A stretch of 6,094 nucleotides of DNA from assembly GCA_946408315.1 (NCBI GenBank), contig CAMJRV010000158.1:1-6094 (forward strand), read 5' to 3'. Below are positions 1 to 6,094 of the stretch, piece after piece. This DNA is from an uncultured Bacillota bacterium. GTDB lineage: Bacteria; Bacillota; Clostridia; Peptostreptococcales; Anaerovoracaceae. The position numbers and the translations under genes are program-made. Numbering within the stretch: position 1 is the first letter of the stretch; each line of letters starts with the position of its first letter. Below the pieces are notes generated by a model, which was not told the origin of the DNA, made no database searches, and saw only the letters and a program-made list of their open reading frames with translations.

Positions 1-69
1 CCGCAAAAGGGTGTCCAGCAAAACAATCTGCCCGGGCTTGCAACCGCCTTGTACGCCTTATATCCAGAC

Positions 70-102
70 GTAATACACTCTTAATACAATCGTAATACGG
101 GA
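70..102 (+). promoter_or_regulatory. Three 11-bp-phased direct repeats, probable response-regulator operator
   Basis: Seen: three consecutive 11-base units, GTAATACACTC (70-80), TTAATACAATC (81-91) and GTAATACGGGA (92-102), share the core TAATAC at 71, 82 and 93. The block ends 6 bases before the -10-like element of gene 1, and its last core ends about 10 bases before it. Known: OmpR/PhoB-family response regulators bind direct repeats with 11-bp spacing next to or over the -35 position. The Bacillus PhoP consensus TT(A/C/T)A(C/T)A is matched by unit 2 (TTAATA) and missed by one base in units 1 and 3. Inference: this is an activator site for gene 1. Which regulator binds cannot be decided from the window. 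Confidence 0.55.
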
Positions 103-108
103 CTATTG

Positions 109-117
109 TATTATAAC
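109..117 (+). promoter_or_regulatory. Putative -10 region of the gene 1 promoter
   Basis: TATTATAAC contains two overlapping -10-like hexamers, TATTAT (109-114) and TATAAC (112-117). At 17-bp spacing the would-be -35 hexamers are ACAATC or ATCGTA, neither resembling TTGACA, and the 11-bp repeats cover that place. This is the layout expected of an activator-dependent promoter. Transcription would start near 120-125, giving a leader of about 110 nt. The position is inferred from sequence only. Confidence 0.5.
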
Positions 118-151
118 GGTTCCAGTAGTAAAATTTGTTTAAAGTGTGTAT

Positions 152-173
152 GCCCCGGCTGACAGCCTGGGGC
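152..173 (+). other. Leader hairpin 1 of gene 1
   Basis: GCCCC (152-156) pairs with GGGGC (169-173), and GGCT (157-160) pairs with AGCC (164-167). This leaves a GAC loop and a bulged T168, so the stem is nine base pairs and GC-rich. No T-run follows, so it is not an intrinsic terminator as it stands. It lies early in the predicted leader and could stabilise the mRNA or form part of a regulatory RNA. I could not match it to a known riboswitch core. Confidence 0.5.
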
Positions 174-181
174 GAAAGATC

Positions 182-213
182 GCAGATCCTGCAAAACGGA
201 TCTGTTAATCTGC
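182..213 (+). other. Leader hairpin 2 with an alternative pairing partner
   Basis: CAGATCC (183-189) pairs perfectly with GGATCTG (198-204) around the loop TGCAAAAC. The same left arm can instead pair as GCAGAT (182-187) with ATCTGC (208-213), because the right side carries a near-exact repeat, TCTGTTAA (201-208) and TCTGCTAA (209-216). The two structures exclude each other, and the alternative ends six bases before the ribosome binding site. This could be a switch or just a repeat. No known aptamer was recognised. Confidence 0.4.
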
Positions 214-218
214 TAATT

Positions 219-228
219 GGGAGGAAGG
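219..228 (+). promoter_or_regulatory. Ribosome binding site of gene 1
   Basis: GGGAGGAAGG contains a GGAGG core at 220-224, eight bases before the ATG at 233. It fixes that start, which is followed directly by a normal signal peptide. Confidence 0.85.
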
Positions 229-232
229 TATT

Positions 233-3109
233 ATGAGATTAAAAAAAATCGGCTGCGTGATGCTGGCGGTAGCCCTCATCCTGTCAGTCTATACGCCCGC
301 CAGTTCCTATGGCGCGGCTAAGTTCCCCGACGCGTCGGGACACTGGGCAGAGCGCTACATCAACGAGGCGGTCAGCGCCGGCTTTGTCGGCGGCTATCCC
401 GACGGGAAATTCAAACCGGATAAGGCGGTAACCCGCGCCGAATTTGCTACCATGATCAATAAGGCCCTGGGGAATTCAGGCACTGCCAGTATTTCTTTTA
501 AAGACGTAAGCAGCAGGGACTGGTATTACAACGACATCTCCAAGGCCCTTGCCGCATCCTATGCCGCCGGCTACAGCGACGGCACGTTCAAGCCCAACAG
601 TCCGATTACCAGGCAGGAAGCCGCCGTTATGCTTTCCCGCATCGTCACAGCAGGGCGCAGCGGCAATCTGAAATCTTACGCTGATTCCGCGTCGATCGGA
701 AGCTGGGCATACGACGCGATGGAAAAGGTCAATGGAAAAGGCTATATCGGCGCCTATAACGACGGCAAGCTCCATCCTCTGGACCAGCTCACGCGAGCCC
801 AGACGGCAAAAATTATCTGTGACATCCTCGATGAGGAAAGCATCGTAACCGGCAATACCACCGTGAAAGATGACGGCGCGAAGCTCTCCGGCAAAATCTA
901 TACGAATAATGTGCTGATCCATAAGGATCTGAAAGAAGGAAGCGCGACGCTCGAGAACTCCGTGATCCTCGGCAGCCTCTACGTTTACGGCGGCGGCACC
1001 GACACGGTTACGGTCAGCAACTCCCGGATTTCCTCCTGCATCGTCGACAAAGGAACAGATCCCGTTCGCCTGCTCGCGAAGGGGGAAACCTCCATCCCCG
1101 AACTGACCGCAAGCAGCACCTCCGTCCTTCAGACTTCGGGCCTTACCGGCGGCCTTCTCGGACCGGGATTTGGCACGATCAACGTAAAGGGTTCGGCGAA
1201 AGTGACCTTGAAGGGCAGCTTCTCCAATGTCAGCGTAAACGGCTCGAATGCCGATGTGGTCCTGGATTCTGGAATCATCAATGACCTGACCGTAACCTCT
1301 GCAGGAAAATCCTCAGACATTACGGTAGCAAGCGGTGCAACCGTCACCAATGCAACGGTCAATGCAGAATCCTATTTCCATGGCTCCGGAACGGTTTCTC
1401 AGATGAACGTCAATGCGAACAACATCACTTACGAGACGAAGCCGAAAAACTGGACGATTGCGTCCTCGGTCAAAGCTCCTGCTTATGCGAACCAGGTTCT
1501 CGATGTGACCTTCAGCCCGAAAAACGGAGCGACCAACGTAAAGCTGGATACAAAGATAACCCTGACCTTCAGCTCGGCTATGAAACTGTATAGCGGAAAG
1601 AGCATCACAAGTTCAAACATCAAAGATTTCATCACGGTGAGCAAAAGCTCTGCTTCCGGCTCTACGGTCGGCTTCACCGCATCCATCGACAATGCAAGAA
1701 AAGTGATCACCATCACGCCGGATTCCTATCTGGCGGTTAATACAAAATATTATATAACACTGGACAAAAACTCTCTGCAGGATGAAAAAGAAAATGGGAA
1801 CGCAGAAAAATCCATTTCTTTCACGACAGGAAAGGATGTTGACAACGTATCGGCGGTCTACAGTCCAACTGATGGGGCAACCGGTGTTTCTGCAAATCCC
1901 AATATCACCATCACCTTCTCCGAGGCGGTGGCCCGTTACAACAGCAACAGCAGTATCAGCAGCTCCTATCTGAAGGAGTGCCTTGTGTTCCGGAAGACCA
2001 ATTCCGGCGGATCGGAAGTGCCTTATTCCGCCTCCATCAATTCCGCGAATAAGGTAATTACGATCACACCTGACAAAGCACTGGATCTGAATCAGAAATA
2101 TTATGTGGCCGTCGTCGCTAAAAAGTTGACAGCCAAAAGCAGCGAAACCGCGGTTCCATCGTCTTCCGTGACCTGGACCACGGGAGTAACGACGCCCGTG
2201 TTGAGTGCTTTAACGCTTACCCCCGGCGAAACGTCCATGAAGGTTGACTTTACGCCCAATCTGGCCGGTGACGTTTATGCGCTGGCGATCAGCGGAAGCA
2301 ATCTGGTCCCCACCGAAGAGCAGATTTTAAAGGGAACGAAAGCTACGGTCAAGGCGAATACCGCCTCCACCCTTACGATTCCCAACTTGTCGCCGAATAC
2401 GCCCTATACGGTCTTTGCCCTCCTGCGCAGCGGCAATGTGAATTCCAAGGTCGTAAGCGCCAGCTATAGCACAAGGACATCGGAAGCGACGTTAAGCAAC
2501 CTTACCGTCTCTTCCGGCGGCCAAAACCGACTCAGCAACTTTTCTGCGGCGAACAAAACCTACACAGTCCAGGTTCCCTTTGGTACCGATAAGGTAGAGG
2601 TTGCCGCAACGGCCGGTACAGGAGTTACCGTTGAAATCAATGGAAGAAATACTGCTCAGACATCCGTGGACCTTTCCGGCGTAAAGAACGAAATCAGAGT
2701 GAAAGCTTCCGCCAGTGGCAAAACGGACTCCGTTTATACGATCACGGTGCAAGTTCAGGGTAACACGGAAGTGAGTTCCGTTACTTTGGGGGACAAAAGC
2801 TTTGGCCCCTCTGATTCCTATGGCACCTCCGTCGCATACGATGCAACGAAGATCGCCATCCGGATTGTCGCCAGGGATTCTAATGCGGCCATAAGCCTGG
2901 GAACCCAGTCGGGAATGGGAACGTTATCTCTGCCGGAGGTGAATCTTCCGCCGGAAGAGAATACTTTTAGCTTTACCTTTACGATAAGCTCCAATGTCGA
3001 TTCCAAGACTTACACCATCTCGCTTACAAGGGAAGCTGCTCCCACACCGGATCAGAATCCAAACTCAAACCCTGACCAAACTCCAACACCGAGCGCAATC
3101 CGGAAGTGA
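233..3109 (+). CDS. SLH-domain cell-surface protein with Big_5, FN3-like and cadherin-like modules
   Basis: An exported, probably cell-wall-bound protein of 958 aa; its molecular function is unknown. Residues 1 to about 29 form a signal peptide (MRLKK, then a hydrophobic core). Three SLH domains follow at about 31-78, 89-138 and 149-199, with signature motifs TRAE (67), TRQE (126) and TRAQ (187); such triplets bind secondary cell-wall polymer. Residues 203-405 are short Val/Ile/Thr beta-strands resembling a solenoid and end in a conserved ESYFHG...NITYETKP block. Two SbsA-type Ig-like (Big_5) domains lie at about 421-533 and 540-650, each opening with a SPxxGAT motif and ending near TTG. An FN3-like module (about 653-748) and two cadherin-like beta-sandwich domains (about 752-842 and 844-933) follow. 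The tail 936-953 is rich in Pro and Asn. There is no sortase motif and no visible enzyme domain. A terminator follows, so it is probably monocistronic. Domain calls are by eye: SLH is firm, FN3 and cadherin less so. Confidence 0.93.
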   Translation: MRLKKIGCVMLAVALILSVYTPASSYGAAKFPDASGHWAERYINEAVSAGFVGGYPDGKFKPDKAVTRAEFATMINKALGNSGTASISFKDVSSRDWYYNDISKALAASYAAGYSDGTFKPNSPITRQEAAVMLSRIVTAGRSGNLKSYADSASIGSWAYDAMEKVNGKGYIGAYNDGKLHPLDQLTRAQTAKIICDILDEESIVTGNTTVKDDGAKLSGKIYTNNVLIHKDLKEGSATLENSVILGSLYVYGGGTDTVTVSNSRISSCIVDKGTDPVRLLAKGETSIPELTASSTSVLQTSGLTGGLLGPGFGTINVKGSAKVTLKGSFSNVSVNGSNADVVLDSGIINDLTVTSAGKSSDITVASGATVTNATVNAESYFHGSGTVSQMNVNANNITYETKPKNWTIASSVKAPAYANQVLDVTFSPKNGATNVKLDTKITLTFSSAMKLYSGKSITSSNIKDFITVSKSSASGSTVGFTASIDNARKVITITPDSYLAVNTKYYITLDKNSLQDEKENGNAEKSISFTTGKDVDNVSAVYSPTDGATGVSANPNITITFSEAVARYNSNSSISSSYLKECLVFRKTNSGGSEVPYSASINSANKVITITPDKALDLNQKYYVAVVAKKLTAKSSETAVPSSSVTWTTGVTTPVLSALTLTPGETSMKVDFTPNLAGDVYALAISGSNLVPTEEQILKGTKATVKANTASTLTIPNLSPNTPYTVFALLRSGNVNSKVVSASYSTRTSEATLSNLTVSSGGQNRLSNFSAANKTYTVQVPFGTDKVEVAATAGTGVTVEINGRNTAQTSVDLSGVKNEIRVKASASGKTDSVYTITVQVQGNTEVSSVTLGDKSFGPSDSYGTSVAYDATKIAIRIVARDSNAAISLGTQSGMGTLSLPEVNLPPEENTFSFTFTISSNVDSKTYTISLTREAAPTPDQNPNSNPDQTPTPSAIRK

Positions 3110-3190
3110 AATCCGGGACCAGTTCAGGAATGACTCTGGGTACTGAGGAGCGCTGATTGAACGAATCTGAATCTTAGTCTGTGAAAGTCC

Positions 3191-3243
3191 GAAATGCCGG
3201 TACAGATCTTGGGAAAACCCAATTGTCTGTATCGGCATTTTCA
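3191..3243 (+). terminator. Intrinsic terminator after gene 1
   Basis: AAATGCCG (3192-3199) pairs with CGGCATTT (3233-3240), continues through a G-T wobble (3200/3232) and TACAGA with TCTGTA (3201-3206/3226-3231), giving a 15-bp stem. After a small internal loop, TTGGG and CCCAA (3209-3213/3218-3222) close an AAAA tetraloop. The right arm ends in TTTT (3238-3241), so the U-tract is short and mostly paired with the opposing A-run. It lies about 80 bases after the gene 1 stop and could also work on the opposite strand. It separates the two surface-protein genes transcriptionally. Confidence 0.8.
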
Positions 3244-3250
3244 TATTGTG

Positions 3251-3279
3251 TTGACGCTTCAAGGATGGTAGAATTTACT
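3251..3279 (+). promoter_or_regulatory. Putative sigma-A promoter of gene 2
   Basis: TTGACG (3251-3256, five of six to the -35 consensus) is followed at exactly 17 bases by TTTACT (3274-3279, four of six to TATAAT). It starts about 8 bases after the terminator, which fits a new transcription unit. The leader would be about 90 nt. TAGAAT (3269-3274) is a better -10 but lies only 12 bases from this -35. Confidence 0.45.
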
Positions 3280-3303
3280 AAGTACAACGATTTTCGACAG
3301 GAC

Positions 3304-3334
3304 TTGACGAAGGGCCTGTTTACGGTTTTAAGAT
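3304..3334 (+). promoter_or_regulatory. Second, weaker promoter candidate for gene 2
   Basis: A second TTGACG (3304-3309) lies 53 bases after the first. Possible -10 elements are TTTAAG (3327-3332, 17-base spacing) and TAAGAT (3329-3334, 19-base spacing), each four of six to consensus. The leader would be only about 35-40 nt. It may be a second start or chance. Confidence 0.3.
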
Positions 3335-3356
3335 TATCTGTTTTCGATTTCAAATC

Positions 3357-3364
3357 AGGAGGGG
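3357..3364 (+). promoter_or_regulatory. Ribosome binding site of gene 2
   Basis: AGGAGGGG at 3357-3364 precedes the ATG at 3374. From AGGAGG the gap is 11 bases, slightly long; from the shifted GGAGGGG register it is 9. It supports the ATG that begins a signal peptide parallel to that of gene 1 (MNLKK versus MRLKK). Confidence 0.8.
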
Positions 3365-3373
3365 AAGAGATTC

Positions 3374-5944
3374 ATGAACTTAAAAAAAGTAGGACACAGG
3401 ATATTAGCGCTGAGCTTATCTCTGGCGCTGGCATTGTCGTCAGCTTTCGCAATGCCGGAAGCTTCCTATGCAGCCGGCAGGTTTTCCGATACGGCCGGTC
3501 ATTGGGCGGAGCAGTTTATCAGCAGGGCGTATAATCTGAATATTGTCAGCGGCTATCCCACCGGCAAATTTATGCCTGACAAGGCCGTCACCCGGGCGGA
3601 ATTCGTTTCCATGATCAACAGCGCTCTCGAACTCAATTCATCCTCGTATTTCAATACCGACCTTAAGGATGTTCTTGCCGGCCAGTGGTATTACCGCGAT
3701 GTTACCGCAGCCATGACCGCAGGCTATGCAGGGGGTTACAGCGATAACACCTTTCGGCCGAACAACTATATTTCCAGGCAGGAAGCCGCCGTTATGCTCG
3801 CCAGAGTCATTCCCGACTATAAGGGAAAGGGCAGTTTGAAATCTTTCAAGGATTACCGGCAGGTCGCGCAATGGGCGACGGCCGCCATGGAAAAAATGAA
3901 CGGCAGGAAATACATGGGCGCTTACAGCGACGGGAGGCTTCATCCCGCCGATCCCCTTACCAGAGCGCAGACGGCAAAAATTCTATGCGATATCCTCGAC
4001 AACGAAACGATAGAAAAGTCGGATAAGATTGTCGATGAGAACAATACGAAGCTTACGGAACGGGTCTATGTCGGGGACGTGGTCATCGACGAAGATCTGG
4101 GAGAGGGCAACGCGACCATTGACAACTGTGTCATACTGGGGACGCTCTACGTCGAAGGGGGCGGCTCTAAAAGTGTAACGATAAACAATGCAAGGATTGC
4201 AAATATGGTCGTACGGAAGGACGATACGCCGGTTAGGATCGTAACGAAGGGCGACACCGTGATTTCCAAGGCGACCGCATCCCGGTCGTCGATTCTGCAG
4301 ACTTCCGGGAAAAACGGATACGGGATCCTGGAGACAACCGTAAACAAAGGCGCCGAGCTGACCTTAAAAGGCAATTTCCCTGTCGTCAAAATAGTTGGAT
4401 CGACTGCGGCGGTGACGCTGGAGTCCGGCAAGATAGACGCCCTGACGGTGGAACGGGCCGGGATGTATTCGGATATCACCCTGACAGGAAAGGCTTCGGT
4501 AACCGAAGCGACGGTAAATGGTGAATCATATTTTCACGGTACAGGAATCATCGCCCACATGAACGTCAATGCAGATAACATCACCTATGAAACCAAACCC
4601 CAGAAAATGGCGGTGGGCGTGAATATCGACAGGGCAGTAGGAGAGGCCGACACGAGATCCGACGTCGAAGTGGAATTTGATCCCGATAACAAAGATACCA
4701 ACGTCAACCTGGACGCCAAAATCACGCTGACATTCAATACATCTGTCAAGCTGGCAAACGGTACCGCCATCACTAGCTCCAACATCAAAAACTTTGCTAC
4801 CCTGAGGGTCGCATCGAGAGGTGGAATCGAGGTCGAATGCACCGGAACGATCAACGCGGCGAAAAAAGTGGTGACCCTGGCTCCTAAAAATGAATTGAGT
4901 TCCAATACCCGATATTATGTAGTCCTGGCGGATGAATCCATAATGAACGCCAACGGCTCCAAGAATGACGAGGAATACGTCTATTTCACCACAGGGTCCA
5001 CCGGCTCCAACTCCCTGGCAACCTACCGCCCGAGGGACGGCGCTACAGGGGTAGCCACCGACCCCAACATTACGATTGATTTTTCTGAGGATGTCGTGAA
5101 ATACAGCGATGGCAAAGAGGTGACCGATTCGGATCTGAAGGAGTGCATCGCGTTCCGGATGGGCGAAGACGGCAAAGGTTCTGCCGTTGCCTATACCGCT
5201 TCTATCCGCTCTCAGGATACGATTACGATAAAACCGAGCTCTCCACTGACGCCCGGCGAGACATATTACGTGGCCGTGATCGCCAACAAACTGAAAACGA
5301 AGGCCGGCGGCAAAGCGATCTCCGGTTCATCTGCCTCCTGGAGAGTCGTCTATGCATCGCCGCCGGTAATAACGCCGTCTGCCGCGACGCTGAGTACGCT
5401 TACCCTGGCGCCGTCCGGAGGAAGCAATGTGCTGACCGGGTTCAGCCCTTCCAAATTCAGCTACGATGTAACGGTTCCCTATGAAACCCCCAGCGTCGAT
5501 GTGACCGCTGCTGCGGCCAGCGGAACTTCCATCACCATCAATGGCGCGCCTGCAACTTCCGTTGCCGGAATTGCTCTCGTACCGAGCAGCATTACAACGA
5601 TCAAAGTTGCCGCCGCGGCCAGCGGCGCGGCAATTTCCACCTATCAACTGAATGTTGAAGTCGCAGGAAATACGACGCTCAGCGGCATTACGGTGGGAGG
5701 AATCTCTCTGGTACCGGGATCATCGCCCTATTCGGCAAACGTTCCGACCAGCGCGACCTCCGTTCCCATTTCCATTTCCACCGTCGATCCGAATGCGGTC
5801 ATCAAAATCAACGGCGGCAGCCCGGGAACAGGTACTTTGAGCACTGACATCACCCTCAGCCCAGGCAGCCAAAGTATCACATTTACCGTCATGTCCAACA
5901 GAACGACGAAGGAGTATACGATATATATCTCACGCCATCTATAA
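3374..5944 (+). CDS. SLH-domain cell-surface protein, tandem paralogue of the upstream gene
   Basis: An exported surface protein of 856 aa with no assigned function. Residues 1 to about 33 are a signal peptide with a Leu/Ala-rich core and possible cleavage at AFA-26 or SYA-33. SLH domains span about 37-85, 97-145 and 158-208, with motifs TRAE (73), SRQE (134) and TRAQ (196), the same graded pattern as in protein 1. The beta-rich solenoid-like region is at 212-410 and contains LGEGNATID, LYVEGGG and the ESYFHG...NITYETKP block. Big_5-type Ig-like domains lie at about 430-541 and 547-658; the second opens with RPRDGATGV. A short linker (about 659-669) leads directly to two cadherin-like beta-sandwich domains (about 670-764 and 766-854), and the protein ends there in SRHL. 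Compared with protein 1 it lacks the FN3-like module and the Pro/Asn-rich tail. It has no sortase motif and no enzyme signature. It probably has its own promoter downstream of the gene 1 terminator. The family assignment is firm; the role is inferred as structural, adhesive or ligand-binding. Confidence 0.93.
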   Translation: MNLKKVGHRILALSLSLALALSSAFAMPEASYAAGRFSDTAGHWAEQFISRAYNLNIVSGYPTGKFMPDKAVTRAEFVSMINSALELNSSSYFNTDLKDVLAGQWYYRDVTAAMTAGYAGGYSDNTFRPNNYISRQEAAVMLARVIPDYKGKGSLKSFKDYRQVAQWATAAMEKMNGRKYMGAYSDGRLHPADPLTRAQTAKILCDILDNETIEKSDKIVDENNTKLTERVYVGDVVIDEDLGEGNATIDNCVILGTLYVEGGGSKSVTINNARIANMVVRKDDTPVRIVTKGDTVISKATASRSSILQTSGKNGYGILETTVNKGAELTLKGNFPVVKIVGSTAAVTLESGKIDALTVERAGMYSDITLTGKASVTEATVNGESYFHGTGIIAHMNVNADNITYETKPQKMAVGVNIDRAVGEADTRSDVEVEFDPDNKDTNVNLDAKITLTFNTSVKLANGTAITSSNIKNFATLRVASRGGIEVECTGTINAAKKVVTLAPKNELSSNTRYYVVLADESIMNANGSKNDEEYVYFTTGSTGSNSLATYRPRDGATGVATDPNITIDFSEDVVKYSDGKEVTDSDLKECIAFRMGEDGKGSAVAYTASIRSQDTITIKPSSPLTPGETYYVAVIANKLKTKAGGKAISGSSASWRVVYASPPVITPSAATLSTLTLAPSGGSNVLTGFSPSKFSYDVTVPYETPSVDVTAAAASGTSITINGAPATSVAGIALVPSSITTIKVAAAASGAAISTYQLNVEVAGNTTLSGITVGGISLVPGSSPYSANVPTSATSVPISISTVDPNAVIKINGGSPGTGTLSTDITLSPGSQSITFTVMSNRTTKEYTIYISRHL

Positions 5945-6094
5945 CACAAGAAAAAGGTTGTTGCAAAACAGCTTGTAAAAATTGAGAGCCTGTGATGGAC
6001 AGAGCCTTTTGAGGAATTTTCGTCCTTTCAGCTGCGGAAGCAGAACTTTTGGCGAGCATAAAATGCGAAGAAGAGCACTGATTAAGCTTTAGTT
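5945..6094. other. 3' flank without a supportable gene
   Basis: No reading frame with a start and RBS is convincing here. Immediately after the gene 2 stop, ACAAG (5946-5950) could pair with CTTGT (5972-5976), and CTGC-GGAA-GCAG (6032-6043) is a small 4-bp hairpin followed three bases later by a TTTT run (6047-6050). Both are too weak to call as terminators. The block GGTTGTTGCAAAACAGC (5956-5972) has the look of an intergenic repeat or element end, but only one copy is visible. The terminator of gene 2 may lie beyond the window. Confidence 0.4.

Noticed and set aside
30..37. Perfect 8-bp palindrome GCCCGGGC
   Set aside because: Short, isolated, without a T-run or a second copy; chance is sufficient.
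1..84. Open frame from the window edge to a TAA at 82, possibly the end of an upstream gene
   Set aside because: Only 27 codons with no recognisable motif. The other two forward frames are also open until 71-73 and 93-95, and the frame runs into the 11-bp repeats. Not enough to call a partial gene.
152..204. Known riboswitch (c-di-GMP-I/GEMM, preQ1 or guanidine-II) in the gene 1 leader
   Set aside because: GAAA and GCAAAAC fragments occur, but not in the order or with the conserved cores these aptamers need; the ACGR loops of guanidine-II are absent.
239..256. Cys8 after KIG as a possible lipoprotein lipobox in protein 1
   Set aside because: The Cys lies before the hydrophobic core of the signal peptide, not after it, and -3 is Lys. 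A normal signal peptidase I site near residue 29 fits better.
476..922. Minus-strand open frame of 148 codons inside gene 1
   Set aside because: It is antisense to the SLH region with no RBS. A parallel antisense frame in gene 2 (3638-3943) arises from the same codon pattern, so both are shadows.
3181..3534. Plus-strand GTG-initiated frame of 117 codons overlapping the start of gene 2
   Set aside because: It begins just before the terminator hairpin and reads through it, has no RBS and no domain, and is out of frame with the well-supported signal peptide of gene 2.
6032..6050. Small CTGC/GCAG hairpin followed by TTTT as the gene 2 terminator
   Set aside because: Only four base pairs, and the T-run is three bases off the stem; too weak beside the clear terminator of gene 1.

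Overview
The window holds two large, similar, same-strand genes for exported cell-surface proteins and little else. Each product has a signal peptide, three S-layer homology (SLH) domains, a repetitive beta-strand (solenoid-like) region, two SbsA-type Ig-like (Big_5) domains and two C-terminal cadherin-like beta-sandwich domains. SLH anchoring, strong AGGAGG-type ribosome sites, intrinsic termination and roughly 50% GC point to a Gram-positive Firmicute, most likely in Clostridia or a Paenibacillus-like group. I cannot name the species or give either protein a recognised gene symbol.

Layout: 1-232 is the upstream regulatory region of the first gene. It has three 11-bp-phased TAATAC direct repeats (70-102), a -10-like element about 10 bp downstream without a good -35, a leader of about 110 nt with two hairpins, and a strong RBS. 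Gene 1 (958 aa) occupies 233-3109. The gap 3110-3373 carries a long-stem intrinsic terminator (3191-3243), two TTGACG promoter candidates and the RBS of gene 2. Gene 2 (856 aa) occupies 3374-5944. The last 150 bases (5945-6094) show no gene I can support and no convincing terminator.

The proteins are evidently paralogues from a tandem duplication: domain order and many signature motifs match, but third codon positions and much of the C-terminal half have diverged. The main architectural difference is an extra FN3-like module of about 100 residues in protein 1, between the Ig-like and cadherin-like parts, plus a Pro/Asn-rich tail absent from protein 2. The terminator and the different upstream regions suggest separate transcription: gene 1 perhaps through an OmpR/PhoB-type activator, gene 2 from a more ordinary sigma-A promoter. 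Both products are expected to bind the secondary cell-wall polymer by their SLH triplets and to project the remaining domains outward. No enzyme domain is visible in either. I see no RNA gene, CRISPR array or identifiable mobile element. The region looks like a surface-protein locus, not an obviously new system; the regulatory region of gene 1 is its least ordinary part.
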